This document shows positions 17,990 through 27,880 of a stretch of 64,000 nt of DNA, piece by piece; the first letter of the stretch is position 1, and each line of letters opens with the position of its first letter. The position numbers and the translations under genes were made by a program. The notes under the pieces are model-generated. The model did not search any database. It was not told the DNA's origin and saw only the letters and a list, made by a program, of their open reading frames with translations. This stretch comes from Lineus longissimus (lineage: Eukaryota; Nemertea; Pilidiophora; Heteronemertea; Lineidae): positions 10,354,501 to 10,418,500 of the forward strand of contig NC_088315.1 of NCBI RefSeq assembly GCF_910592395.1. The letters are read 5' to 3'.

Positions 17990-18658
17990 GCAGCCAATCA
18001 AATCGTTACACGTTGGCAGCCAATCAAAGGCCTTGGCATAGAGTTGGCTTGACACGTATTGACTGCATGCTACCTAGAGTGTATGTGCATGATCAAGCCA
18101 ACACACCTCTAGAAAAGTGGACTGGTCCGTCAGTACACAGAAGAATGCATGGTGTTGTTTACATCACAGAAAATAGCGTTTTATGTTAAGATAAAGTTTG
18201 CCAATGGCCTGTCTCTTAATCTACACATTTTAGGTGAACTAATAACTTTTTAATCATGCAATTACAGCGAGTAATAGCGTTGTTTTAATGCAAAAGTCAA
18301 CCACGGTAACACGGCCATATTGACGCGGTTTTGTTTACAAGTTGAAACCGGGATATTTAGCGTGTTAAGCCAAGCATAACTACTAGACACGCAGATTAAT
18401 ATTTTAGGAATATTCTCTACAAGCTATTAAGAGCAGAAATGTAAGCATCAAAGCATTATTGGCCGGTAAAACAGGCAAAAAAACAACATTGTAACAGTCT
18501 CGCTAGCTAGTATGGCGAAATGACAGATCTCCAAGTGCTTTCCCTAATGATATGTGAGCTAGGTGATGACGTCATGGCCGGGAATTTTGAACTACTGGTA
18601 GTCAATGCAAGTGTTTTTTCAAGAGCTATTATTAATTTTACGAGTAAATAAATACAAG
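17990..18658. other. non-coding left arm of Polinton 2
   Basis: No coding potential seen. It holds two CAGCCAATCAAA sequences (CCAAT boxes, near 17991 and 18018) and a consensus CRE palindrome TGACGTCA (18567-18574) upstream of the capsid gene. These are host-type promoter elements, but function is untested. Confidence 0.4.
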
Positions 18659-19921
18659 ATGGCCACTGGATATTTATTAAATACAGATAGAGCATAGAGC
18701 ACATAGAATTCCACTCGGTTTGAAAGCTGAGAGGCAGCATCACATCATTACTCATAATCCCTCTTCTGCTAATCCCAAAGAAACTTTGTATGTTAGAATA
18801 CCGGCATTGCGGGAGAATACATTTTTTGTACCCAGGTCTCTTTATTTGTCTGCTGATGTAACCATTTCTGGTGATTCTAAAAATAGTGTTGTAAATAATC
18901 TTGGTAGAAATCTAATCTCAAAGATGGTGGTTAAGTGGGGAACAGAGCAGATATTTGACCTTGACGAATACAGCCATTTTTCTACATTTAAAGATCTGTG
19001 GCTAACTGGAGAAGAAAGAAATGATAGAGTTTTTCAGGGTATTCAATCAGAAAATCTTAGAGAATTAAGATCGGGAGTAGCTGAAGCTGATGTCACTGGT
19101 GAAACAGCTAATGAAAAGACACTAAAGGAAGTGTTTGATAAAAGTACAAAATACCATTAGATTTTGAATTATTCCACCATCATGCTCCATTTTACAAGTT
19201 TCCAATTCAAGAAGATGTGATTATTGAAATAACTTTAGCACCAAAGGAGGAAATCATAGTCACCGCAACCACAGCTAGCATGGGCTACAAACTTGAAAAT
19301 ATTTGTTTTGAATACGACACGGTTACTAATAAGATGATTGCAAATCAACTGAGCAACAAATACAACTCTGGTTTCTCGATATTTTATGATTGGGTAGACC
19401 ATTTTAAAACAGTTGATGTTACTGCTAATGAAACACTGATTAATGAGAACATCAACTTTCCAAGAATGTCAATTAAAGGATTATTGTTATTATTTGTGTC
19501 TGACTATGTAGATGGAGCTAGAGATTCAGAGAAGTTTGAAAACCCTAACATAAGTAAAGTACAAATCACAATTGAGGGTGTTGCCAATCAGGTGTTCCCA
19601 GAAGGAATGAGAATGATGGATCAATGGGAGGAGATCAAGAAACACTTCATGTCTGAAGATTTGAAGAAAACTCATGACTGTAACATGACAATGGAGAAAT
19701 ACTATGGTGATTCTAATCACTATGGTTTATGGTTGGACCTGAGAACTTCTGAAGACAATAGATTACACGGATCAGGAAAGAAGCTCCAGAACACAAAAGA
19801 TGGTATTCAATTATCTCTTACAAAGAAATCTGGAAAGGGACCATACAAAATGCACATATTCGTGGTTTCTGATGCCCAGGTAAACATCCAGAATTCTCAG
19901 ATTGCTTCACTCCAACACTAA
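18659..19921 (+). pseudogene. major capsid protein homologue, two frameshifts
   Basis: Homologue of 8030-9244. An ATG at 18659 opens a short frame (YLLNTDR, compare KYLDPYRS). The main frame is then entered before 18700 and runs through GLKAERQHHIITHNP to 19160. There the frame is lost in an AAAA run (about 19147-19151). The next frame continues with IPLDFELFHHHAPFY and runs to 19921 through LWLDLRTSEDNRLHGSG. Both joins are supported by alignment to the intact Polinton 1 gene. The start lacks the usual TAAATG (a TAAATAAATAC lies just upstream). Confidence 0.75.
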
Positions 19922-19972
19922 GGTGCTGCAAGAACAAAGTTCGCTACAACATTAGATTTTCATCCTAATTAA

Positions 19973-20209
19973 ATGGATACACCTGGAAAGAAAGATATCA
20001 TAAATACACTGTATCAAAGTTTACTGTTGGCATCAACAACAATTGGTTACTCTATGTTACTGAAAAGGTTCTTGAAAATCAATATCGGTCCCCCAAGTCA
20101 GGCTGACCTAGAGGAAATTATTAAACTGGGTGGAACTGTAGCTATTAGTAATTGAACATTAGAGTACCTTTACGATCAAGGAATCCTACCCAGAAATATT
20201 ATGAAGTAA
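19973..20209 (+). pseudogene. conserved small hydrophobic protein with a nonsense codon
   Basis: Homologue of 11731-11967. The frame stops at a TGA (20153-20155), but homology continues beyond it to the TAA at 20207-20209 (LYDQGILPRNI versus LEKQGLPKNI). One nonsense change therefore removed the last 17 residues. Start in AATTAAATGG. Confidence 0.7.
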
Positions 20210-20228
20210 GAATAATTTACTTAACTAA

Positions 20229-20975
20229 ATGGTAACTGTAATGAACATCGATTCCAGCGACTACCCGGATCAGAGTTCAAGTGATTTAACAGTCAATCTC
20301 AAGACTGAAATTCAAGATGCATGTAGCATCACTTTAACTTTTGCAGTAATACCTTGTACATTTTACAACATCAGTGCGGCCAGGGAGAATAACCGAATCA
20401 AAGTTAAGGGGTTTGATGTGGCAGATATTACGCTACCAGATGGTCTCTATGACCTACAGAGCTTTTCGAAAGTATTTGCGGAGAAGTTGAAAGAAAATAG
20501 TATGAGTCGAGGTGCTGTCAGATTTGACCTTGAAGAACCAACAGGTAAGGCCATCTTACACTTCCTAAAGAGAAAAAATGAGGTGCATTATCAGATCTAT
20601 TTTATTTGTAAAAGCAATGAGTTATTTGGCATGAAAACAGAATGGCCTTACCCTTCAGACAATAAAAGTAAGGATGATGTTGTAAGCGAGAAACCCATCA
20701 ATTTTAGACCAATTAACCATTTTGTTTTTCACTGTGACATAATCGAATCTACTAGTGTATTAAGTAATGGTGAAACATCTGATGTACTAACCACAAGACC
20801 AATAAAAGAAGCTAATTTTGGGGATTTAATAGCATACACCTTTGAGAAACCAATAGCAATTCCCTGTAAACCAAGATTCAATAAGCTGAATATTCGCTTA
20901 ACGGATGAAAAAGGTGACATCATCGATCTTAATGGTCATGATGTACAGTACCAATTGGTATTAACACATCATTGA
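20229..20975 (+). CDS. penton-like minor capsid protein
   Basis: 248 aa, apparently intact. It begins with a beta-rich N-terminus (DQSSSDLTVNLKTEIQ), then ITLPDGLYDLQSFSKVF, LFGMKTEWPYPSD, and a C-terminal block FHCDIIESTSVLSNGETSDVL followed by LNIRLTDEKGDIIDLNG. The order matches Polinton minor capsid proteins and 13911-14600. Its position directly downstream of the capsid gene supports a virion role. Start in AACTAAATGG. A second, truncated penton-like gene is at 27881-28480. Confidence 0.8.
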   Translation: MVTVMNIDSSDYPDQSSSDLTVNLKTEIQDACSITLTFAVIPCTFYNISAARENNRIKVKGFDVADITLPDGLYDLQSFSKVFAEKLKENSMSRGAVRFDLEEPTGKAILHFLKRKNEVHYQIYFICKSNELFGMKTEWPYPSDNKSKDDVVSEKPINFRPINHFVFHCDIIESTSVLSNGETSDVLTTRPIKEANFGDLIAYTFEKPIAIPCKPRFNKLNIRLTDEKGDIIDLNGHDVQYQLVLTHH

Positions 20976-20996
20976 AATTAAATTCGTTGAAATTAA

Positions 20997-21455
20997 ATGG
21001 CTGGCATTGGCATGTTATTTGGATCTGCAATAATCAATGGATTAGCATTTACTGGATCCGGTTACCTTTTCAAGTCACTAGATAAAAACCGTTATGAAGA
21101 TGAAGTGAAAAGACATGATTTGGCTCAGGAGCAATTACAAAAAGCTTCAACCGAATGGGAGGAGCATAGAAAGAGTACTATTGACTTTGTTAATCTTGAA
21201 TTAAAGAGAGAAAGAGACGCTTCTATTGATTTTAACAATACTGATTCAGCACTTACTGTTTACAATCATTTACATCCCGATAGAACTATAGTACTAACTC
21301 AGAGACCACAATTAAGTGATTATTACCAACCTAGTGATGAAATGAAGAAATACGAGTACCTATGGATTATCCTAGGACTTAGTGGTTTAGGATTAATAAT
21401 TTATTATTTTACTAGGGTTAGAAAGACTAAGACCATTGATGAGAAGCGGGACTAA
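20997..21455 (+). CDS. conserved protein with two hydrophobic ends
   Basis: 152 aa, homologue of 12072-12461 (KRHDLAQEQLQKAS, YNHLHP). The N-terminal hydrophobic segment is Gly/Ala-rich. A clear C-terminal membrane segment (YLWIILGLSGLGLIIYYF) is followed by a basic tail. Its last four bases overlap the 3' end of the convergent ATPase gene. Start in AATTAAATGG. Confidence 0.75.
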   Translation: MAGIGMLFGSAIINGLAFTGSGYLFKSLDKNRYEDEVKRHDLAQEQLQKASTEWEEHRKSTIDFVNLELKRERDASIDFNNTDSALTVYNHLHPDRTIVLTQRPQLSDYYQPSDEMKKYEYLWIILGLSGLGLIIYYFTRVRKTKTIDEKRD

Positions 21456-22072
21456 GATTTTTGATGTGAAAGAGTAAATCCAAATGGATGTTGTAGTCTA
21501 ATGATCAGTTTTGATCCTTTTTTCATCTTAAGTTCTTTTATGTAGTACTGTCTTTTCTCCTTAGGAATAACACTGTTTTCTTCTAAGGCATCTTTCATGG
21601 CTGATTCATCCTTATTAAAAAATAATACTTAAATTCTTATGTTCTCTCTGTAGTCCTTAACAACAGAGTTGTACTTCTGAACTAGTAACCAAACAATAAG
21701 ATTGTAGTGCCTGCCAGAAAAGGCAAGATTACATAACTCGGACACCTTCTTTTTTGTGTCTCTCAAATTAGCACAGTCATCAATTAGGAATAATGTGTTA
21801 GAACCAGCAAAGGTCAGAGTAGCAAATTGAAGCACAAGGTCCAAATTACTGGCCACCGCTTCGGGATTAACTATGTAGACGCTCTTGTCTTGGTAAATCC
21901 ATTTCCTGTCATATGTCTTATTGTTGAAATATGTTGGACAGAAAATGACTATGTTTTGGAATTTGTGTCGATACTCCTTTTCTAAGAGGTCAAGGGCAAA
22001 ATATGTCTTACCACAATTGGTGACACCAGAAATTATCATGTTATGTGGCTCGTAAATAAATACTTCACCCAT
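21452..22072 (-). pseudogene. genome-packaging ATPase with one premature stop
   Basis: Homologue of 9355-9966. Walker A is GVTNCGKT and Walker B is NTLFLIDDCAN, followed by AFSGRHYNLIVWLLVQKYN. A TAA at 21629-21631 ends the frame at 147 codons. The same frame then continues to 21452 with sequence matching the end of the intact homologue (ENSVIPKEKR, then SKLIIRLQHPF), giving 206 codons in all. The only visible lesion is therefore one nonsense change. Start in TTTAAATG, sharing a palindrome with the divergent integrase. Confidence 0.85.
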
Positions 22073-22079
22073 TTAAATG
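22070..22079. promoter_or_regulatory. bidirectional start palindrome CATTTAAATG
   Basis: A perfect 10-bp palindrome contains both the ATG of the minus-strand ATPase (22072-22070) and the ATG of the plus-strand integrase (22077-22079). The element's usual TAAATG is therefore present once in each direction over the same bases. Confidence 0.6.
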
Positions 22080-23189
22080 GATGTAAAGGATGACACACAG
22101 CAGTATCTAAGGGATTTGTACTACAACCCCGAGAGTCCCGTGGCTTACAGTTCTTTGAGTAAGATGTGGAAACAGGTCAAGGAAGATGGTAAACTTATTA
22201 AACAAAAAGAAGTTAAAGAATTTCTAGACACACTACCAACTCACCAACTACACAAACCGGCCATTAAGAAATTCACCTTCAGGAAAACAATGGTATCGTA
22301 CATCGATCAACAGTGGCAAGCCGACCTGGTTGACATGCAGAAATTCGAGAGTAAGAATAAAGGTTTCAGATTCATTTTGACAGTAATTGACCTATTCAGT
22401 CGCTATGCTTGGGCTCTAGCTGTTAAGAGTAAGAGGGGAGAAGAAATCAGAGATGCATTTAAAGTTATATTTGAGGAAGCAAAACCAGTTGTGGCGATAC
22501 CAGAGAAAATCCAATTTGATGACGGTACAGAATTCTACAACAAACACTTCAAGGAACTCTTAACAGAAAATGACATAGAATGGTTCTCTACAAAATCTGA
22601 TAAGAAGGCAGCGGTAGTAGAAAGATTAAACAGGACTCTTAAAGAAAAAATGTGGCGTTATTTCACTGCTAAGGAGACAGACAAATGGATCGACGTACTG
22701 GATGACTTGGTCAGTGGCTACAACAACACATTTCACTCATCAATAGGTATGAAACCTGTAGACGCCAGAAAGATGGAAAACGAAGGAGCTGTGTGGTACA
22801 ATCTTTACGGTCTTCACCTCAAAAAAACATTTGGTGATCCAAAGTACAAAGTAGGTGACAGTGTAAGAATTTCAAAGTACAAGTCCATTTTCGGTAAAGG
22901 TTACATGCCCAACTTCACTGAGGAAGTATTCCAAATCAAACAGATCATCTTCACTCACCCTATCGTCTACAAACTTGAAGATTATCATAAAGAGGAAATT
23001 CAAGGATATTTCTATGAAGAGGAATTGAGTTATGTTCCTAATCCTGACCAGCTATGGTACAAAATAGAGAAAATCTTGAGGTACAAGACCAGTAAAGGTA
23101 AAAAATACGGATTAGTGAAGTGGAAGGGATACAGTGATAAATTCAATGAATGGTTACCAATTTCAGGCATAAAAAGCCTAAAACCTTAA
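22077..23189 (+). CDS. int: retrovirus-like integrase with C-terminal chromodomain
   Basis: 370 aa, intact. Core: QADLVDM (Asp83), FDDGTEF (Asp148) and VVERLNRTLKE (Glu182). The second Asp to Glu spacing is 33 residues, slightly shorter than the usual 35. The last about 50 residues form a chromodomain (WYKIEKILRYK...YGLVKWKGY...NEWLP), a module that binds methylated histones and can steer integration to heterochromatin; this is known from chromoviruses and some Polintons. The Polinton 1 integrase lacks this module. Confidence 0.93.
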   Translation: MDVKDDTQQYLRDLYYNPESPVAYSSLSKMWKQVKEDGKLIKQKEVKEFLDTLPTHQLHKPAIKKFTFRKTMVSYIDQQWQADLVDMQKFESKNKGFRFILTVIDLFSRYAWALAVKSKRGEEIRDAFKVIFEEAKPVVAIPEKIQFDDGTEFYNKHFKELLTENDIEWFSTKSDKKAAVVERLNRTLKEKMWRYFTAKETDKWIDVLDDLVSGYNNTFHSSIGMKPVDARKMENEGAVWYNLYGLHLKKTFGDPKYKVGDSVRISKYKSIFGKGYMPNFTEEVFQIKQIIFTHPIVYKLEDYHKEEIQGYFYEEELSYVPNPDQLWYKIEKILRYKTSKGKKYGLVKWKGYSDKFNEWLPISGIKSLKP

Positions 23190-23224
23190 TTTAAAATCTT
23201 TTTATCCTTTAAATCAAGCTAGAA

Positions 23225-24112
23225 ATGGAAGGACAGATATTTAACGTTAACTATGGTACTGTCAATGTTAATCAATATCCTGTTTATCAGTATCCTGTTT
23301 ATCAGTATCCTGTTTATCAGTATCCTGTTTATCAGTATCCTGTTTATCAGTATCAATCAGTAGTTTCAGGGCCTACATTTAAATGTGTTAAGTGCGATGT
23401 AACAAAACCTGAAAGTGAATTTAGAAAGAACAGACGTAATAAACTACTTGATTACTGTAAAGAATGTGGTTCAACTGAAATCAAGAAATGTGGTAAATGT
23501 GGAGAAGTTAAATTACTAAGTGATGGTGAATTCGGTAAAGATGGAAATAGAGGTAACTGTAGATCATGTTTTAATTCATATTACAAAAAGGATTACCTTG
23601 ACCAAAATGGTAATAGAGACAGACACAAAATTAGGGTTGGTCTTAACCGCATTTCTAAGGGAGAGTGTACTCGAGCTCTGCTCTCAGGACGAAGTCCGAC
23701 TGGTAATTCATCATTCAATCTAGGATGTACAGACAGTTTCTTCTCACAGTGGTTAGGGTACCAGAGGAGTCTATCTCCAATAGGACAAAGTCCCGAGAAC
23801 AGAGTTCGAATAGTAGATGAGGAGTTGGATCATGTTCTACCAATCAAGGAATTCAAAGATAAACCTGAACTGTGCTTTGCTTGGTTTAACATTCGACCAA
23901 TGTCTAAAACACAAAACAGACAGAAGAGTGCTACAGTAGACTACACACTATTTAAGGATCAATTGGACCGCTCATTTAACTTTATGGTCAATAAGCGTAA
24001 TGAAAACTGGTTTGACTATCGAGATGAAAACGTGATAAACGAGTGGAGAAGGATAACAAACAAGTATTTTTGGGATAACCCAGAATTTAACGATATCCTT
24101 CTACTTAATTAA
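23225..24112 (+). CDS. HNH endonuclease with zinc-ribbon region and QYPVY repeats
   Basis: 295 aa. It starts with a five-fold QYPVY repeat (15-bp DNA unit, about 23272-23350), then several CxxC pairs (CVKCD, CKECG, CGKCGE, CRSCF) forming zinc ribbons. The HNH region near the C-terminus reads ELDHVLPIKEF...CFAWFNIRPM..TQN. Residues from the 30-bp insert (TRALLSGRSP) interrupt it near residue 149 without breaking the frame. Homologue of 406-869. The start context GAAATGG deviates from TAAATG. Confidence 0.82.
   Translation: MEGQIFNVNYGTVNVNQYPVYQYPVYQYPVYQYPVYQYPVYQYQSVVSGPTFKCVKCDVTKPESEFRKNRRNKLLDYCKECGSTEIKKCGKCGEVKLLSDGEFGKDGNRGNCRSCFNSYYKKDYLDQNGNRDRHKIRVGLNRISKGECTRALLSGRSPTGNSSFNLGCTDSFFSQWLGYQRSLSPIGQSPENRVRIVDEELDHVLPIKEFKDKPELCFAWFNIRPMSKTQNRQKSATVDYTLFKDQLDRSFNFMVNKRNENWFDYRDENVINEWRRITNKYFWDNPEFNDILLLN
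23669..23701 (+). repeat. 30-bp mini-insert, copy 1 (inside HNH gene)
   Basis: 27-bp unit flanked by ACT on both sides. It has two stems, GAGC/GCTC and GGAC/GTCC, with TCT and GAA loops. Reads TRALLSGRSPT in the HNH frame. Confidence 0.9.
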
Positions 24113-24139
24113 TTTTCATCTTTATCTTCATCTGAATAA

Positions 24140-24400
24140 ATGAATAGAACTTGGGGTTACACAAAACGACCACGTAATTGGAAAGAAAGATTAGAACGAT
24201 TTCATAGAGAATTAGAGGCAAAAGTAGAGTCAAAGTTGGAGCCTGGTCCCGAAAAACCTTTAAAACCTGCTGGGTCAGAAAAACCTGCTGGACCAGAAAA
24301 ACCTTTAAAATTTAATGTTCTTCAAAAACCTGTAGTGTCTGCAAGATCAACACTAAACACTAGAAATGACAGAACAACTGATTCTAGTTATTCCCACTAA
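24140..24400 (+). CDS. hypothetical basic, Pro-rich 86-aa protein
   Basis: Basic N-terminus (TKRPRNWKERLERFHREL), then imperfect GPEKPLKPAGSEKP repeats and a Ser/Thr/Arg tail. No partner in Polinton 1 and no known family. Starts in GAATAAATG, 27 bp after the HNH stop. It may be a DNA-binding or virion core protein, but this is only a guess from composition. Confidence 0.55.
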   Translation: MNRTWGYTKRPRNWKERLERFHRELEAKVESKLEPGPEKPLKPAGSEKPAGPEKPLKFNVLQKPVVSARSTLNTRNDRTTDSSYSH

Positions 24401-24404
24401 TTAA

Positions 24405-25064
24405 ATGGATGGAGACAACAAGGTTTATCCAGATTTAAGTAATTTAAACTCTGAAAGTCATTTAAACTATGAAAGGTCTGAAAAGCATACAGAAAGTAAC
24501 CCTCAGGCTTTCAGACGACAACAAATATGTGAGGTTAAGAGTTTCTTAGAAAGCGAGATTGAATTTAGAAGAAAGATATTTTCAAAGTACAAAAAAGCAT
24601 TTAGCGTAATTACTGGCATTAGTCATAGTCTTAATTTTGTAAGCGTTGCGGCTGGCTCAGTTGGTATTTCAGCATTAGCTGGTGTCATCACCGCACCAAT
24701 AGGTTTAGCTTTGGGTGGTGTGACAATAGGAAGTGCCCTTTTTTCCTCATTTCTAAGTTGGCAGAAGAAAAGCATACTTAAGAAAATTGAAAAACATGAG
24801 AATATCAGAATGTTGGCAATTTCAAAACTGAACACAATCAATGATTTGGTCAGTAAAGCCTTAACCGATTCTCACATATCTACAGATGAGTTTACTTTGA
24901 TTCTCAAGGAGAAGGAGAAATACATTTCGATGAAAAATGCCATTAGGAAAAAACAAAGGGAGGCAAGTTCAGCTGTCGATGTAGAGTCTTTAAAGAAGAC
25001 TTTTTTAGAAGAAGGAAAAACGATAGCTCAGATAGAGATGCTAGAAAAACTAAAAGTTCAGTAA
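24405..25064 (+). CDS. conserved membrane protein
   Basis: 219 aa. Polar N-terminus, a charged helix, then two adjacent hydrophobic segments (about residues 75-120, AAGSVGISALAGVITAPIGLALGG), followed by a long charged helical C-terminus with STDEFTLILKEKEKY. Homologue of the broken gene 14601-15089. Start in AATTAAATGG. Role unknown; probably a virion membrane component. Confidence 0.7.
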   Translation: MDGDNKVYPDLSNLNSESHLNYERSEKHTESNPQAFRRQQICEVKSFLESEIEFRRKIFSKYKKAFSVITGISHSLNFVSVAAGSVGISALAGVITAPIGLALGGVTIGSALFSSFLSWQKKSILKKIEKHENIRMLAISKLNTINDLVSKALTDSHISTDEFTLILKEKEKYISMKNAIRKKQREASSAVDVESLKKTFLEEGKTIAQIEMLEKLKVQ

Positions 25065-25074
25065 ATCAAACAGG

Positions 25075-25107
25075 ACTCGAGCTATGCTCTCAGGACAAAG
25101 TCCGACT
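25075..25107 (+). repeat. 30-bp mini-insert, copy 2 (intergenic)
   Basis: Canonical unit with TAT and AAA loops, flanked by ACT on both sides. It lies 10 bp after the stop of the membrane-protein gene. Confidence 0.9.
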
Positions 25108-25234
25108 AAATAGTCCTAATCCTAATGTGGTGTATCACTATCACTATCACCATGACTTCGGTGTTAGGGGTGAATTTCCGCCAGTGCCACTACCATCAGC
25201 GCCACCATATTCATTAGTTTAATAAAGATTTTGC

Positions 25235-25267
25235 ACTCGAGCTATGCTCTCAGGACAAAGTCCGACT
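25235..25267 (+). repeat. 30-bp mini-insert, copy 3 (at polB stop codon)
   Basis: Same sequence as copy 2, ACT on both sides. Its last base is the last base of the minus-strand polB stop codon (TGA, 25269-25267). Confidence 0.9.
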
Positions 25268-27880
25268 CAAGCGAAGTTTGAATCGCTGTAATCTATGTAG
25301 CCTTCATAATACATTCCAAATGGTAACGTTCTTATTCCATCTTCAAGTATGAACCTTTTATCATCAAAAGGACTGAGGCTTTTTTTGTCAACTTCTTCCA
25401 AATAGATTTGGTGTTTATCTGATCTTAAGTGTCTCATCTTGTGGTAAAATGACATACTCTTTTCAAGACAATCAACATAGTCATCAAATGAGATATCTCT
25501 CTTTACTACATTCTTGGCAATACCCTTTAATTTCTTAGAATCGTAATCTTTTGTCGAGCCTTGCTCTCCAGACATAGTCTTGGTCCTGTAAGCATACATC
25601 TTACTTCTCAGGGCAATGAATTCAGTCATCTCGACTCCTCCTAACTCATCCTTGAAATAACCTGGCACCTTCTTCTTACTGGTGTCATAGAGTGGATGAT
25701 CTTTTGGATAATTACTGAAGTCAAAATAGTGTTTCAACTCCTTTAAGTCTTTAGTCTGACTTCGTCCTGAGAGCATAGCTCGAGTCAGACTTCGTCTTGA
25801 GAGCATAGCTCGAGTTAAGTCATCAGTATTAATGTTAAGTACAAAGGAATCTGTATCTAGATACAGTAGTTCAATATTTTTCTCACCAAAGTACGGTTGA
25901 AGAACTTCATAATAGAATTCATACATTAATAATTTAGACAATTCAAGTACTGAAGCTCCTATGTAGATTGGTTTGTTGAATTTCATTGATGTTTTCCTCA
26001 TGCTAATAGCAGCATTCTGTTCGTCAAATACGCATATCGATGAAAACCTGGGATTGGCCATTACACTCCTGGCTCTCTCCCCGTCCGTTACCAATTCTAT
26101 TTCCACCCTGTTCCTTACATTCTCACAAGTCTTTCCGTAGAAAGCATTATTCATGAGCTTGAAATAGTCTTTCTCAAAATCAGTCTTAGAATCCATACGT
26201 CTTTTAGTATTAAAATCAATGTATGGTGCTAACCACTTTGATTGTTTAAAACATATCACTGAATGAACCCTCTTAAGTACCATTCCGTGCTTGAGGTAAA
26301 ATTGTAGCATTCTGTAATGCACTATGTAATTAGTTTTATCCTTTTGTGTTAGTATTAGTTTCTCTACATTTGATATTTTATCATCGCCCAGTAACTCTCT
26401 CTGGTAAGGACTTAATTCATCATCTTCAATAAAGAGAGATTCGGGACAGAATGGAAAGTTCCTTGACTTAAATTTAATATTTCCTGGATACTCCAAATCC
26501 ACCTCTAAGAAGTAACTTCACTATCACTTGGAATTGCCATAATCTGCTCTTTACTGATAACATTCATGTTAAGTGGATCAATATCTATCATTTCAAAACT
26601 ACCATAGGGTTGAGGTTCCATCATGGACCATCCGTAAAGATTATTTGCGTCTACGTAGAGTAGTTTGTGGTGTTCATCTGCCTTGACATGTCTTGTTCCC
26701 ATAACACCCGAAATTCCACCTCGTATTGCTTTCTCAAAAGTAAGTAAGATGTTGGTATCAGTCAGTAGTTCTAGGTTTATTCCTGTGTACTTCAAACCAG
26801 CTTGCCAGGTTAGGCCTGGTGCCGAGTAACAGTGACATGGATCTATCTGAAAGTAGTTCAAATTGACATCCCTGAATTTCTCAAATAAATCAGCTAAAAG
26901 GATCACATCAGTTTGAGGTAGAGGTCAATGAACTCACCGTGATTCCTGATCTTGAAATGATCCCATATTACCTTAGCCTCATCATAGGCAGAATCAGGTG
27001 CCATTTCATTTTTCAATTCGTCAAAAAACATAGACTTTTCTAGGTAAGTGACATTGTAGCTTTCATGTGATGTGTAAAAAGAGTAAGGTACTGAACCCTT
27101 CTTCCTCAATAGTTTAAAAACAATGGTATTTGGGAACTTCTGTCTCGTAATTTTAAAGTCATCATCCAGCATTGATTTGGTTATGTTGTCTAAACTGGAC
27201 TGCATGAATCTGTACGAGTCCAAAAACCTGAAACAACCGAACTGAAATGAGATGTATTCCTCTGCTGTTTTGGCAAGTAATTTCAGTTTCTTGTACTTCG
27301 GTAGTTTAGTCATTAAGTCTTTGATAAACAGGTGTGAATCATAATTACTAAGATTGTGAAAAAATACTGGAACGAACATGGCTTTATTTTCATTCAAATT
27401 GCATGAGCTGTGAGCAGCACCTCGATATCTACCACTGTAGTGATCGTGATCCTTGACCTTGTCATATTCTAAAGGTTGATTACAGTAATAACATTGTGTT
27501 TCTAATTGATATTTCTGCCAGTCTTCATCTGTCATTGTTAGAGGAAAGTTACAGTTCAATAAATTAGAGAATTGTTCTTCCAGCCTGATTAACCAGTTAC
27601 AGAACACATCTACAACATCAGCACCCCTGTGAGACACATACTGGCTACTGTAAAGTTGTGGGTAGTCTGAGTGAACATGAACACCAACAGCTGATGCATG
27701 TTGTTTGAATAGTTTTTTAGTGGTAACAGTGGTATCTGTCTGAGTTGTGTTATCATTGACTGTTGTGCTTATCGCTTCGAAATCAGCATAGATTACAAAG
27801 GGAACTCTATTTTTAAATGAGTGTTTTTCAAATTTAAGCTGTGACCATTTACTGTTAGGTGATGACCATACTCTCGACAT
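25267..27880 (-). pseudogene. polB: protein-primed DNA polymerase B, truncated and twice frameshifted
   Basis: Three consecutive frames: 26903-27880, 26505-26906 and 25267-26502. Motifs in order: ExoI VIYADFEA, a zinc-binding insertion (CYYCNQ...VKDHDHYSGRYRGA), ExoII FFHNLSNYDSHLF, ExoIII split by the first frameshift in a short A run near 26910, PolA VDANNLYGWS, second frameshift near 26506, PolB KLMNNAFYGKT, PolC YLDTDS, and KGIAKN. About 540 N-terminal codons found in Polinton 1 are missing. The gene begins just before ExoI at a junction shared with a truncated penton gene. Two 30-bp inserts lie in frame between PolC and DFSNYPKDHPLY. Confidence 0.9.
25753..25815 (-). repeat. 30-bp mini-insert, copies 4 and 5, tandem inside polB
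   Basis: Two units (25753-25785 and 25783-25815) share one AGT, so the period is 30 bp. They encode TRAMLSRRSL and TRAMLSGRSQ in the polymerase frame. The Polinton 1 polymerase lacks exactly these 20 residues at the aligned site. In the second unit the G-C pair at the base of stem 2 is replaced by A-T, preserving pairing. Confidence 0.92.

Noticed and set aside
25075-25107. Hammerhead or other small self-cleaving ribozyme in the 30-bp insert
   Set aside because: Two hairpins and a TGA-like linker looked suggestive, but the conserved CTGATGA and GAAA core elements of hammerheads are absent.
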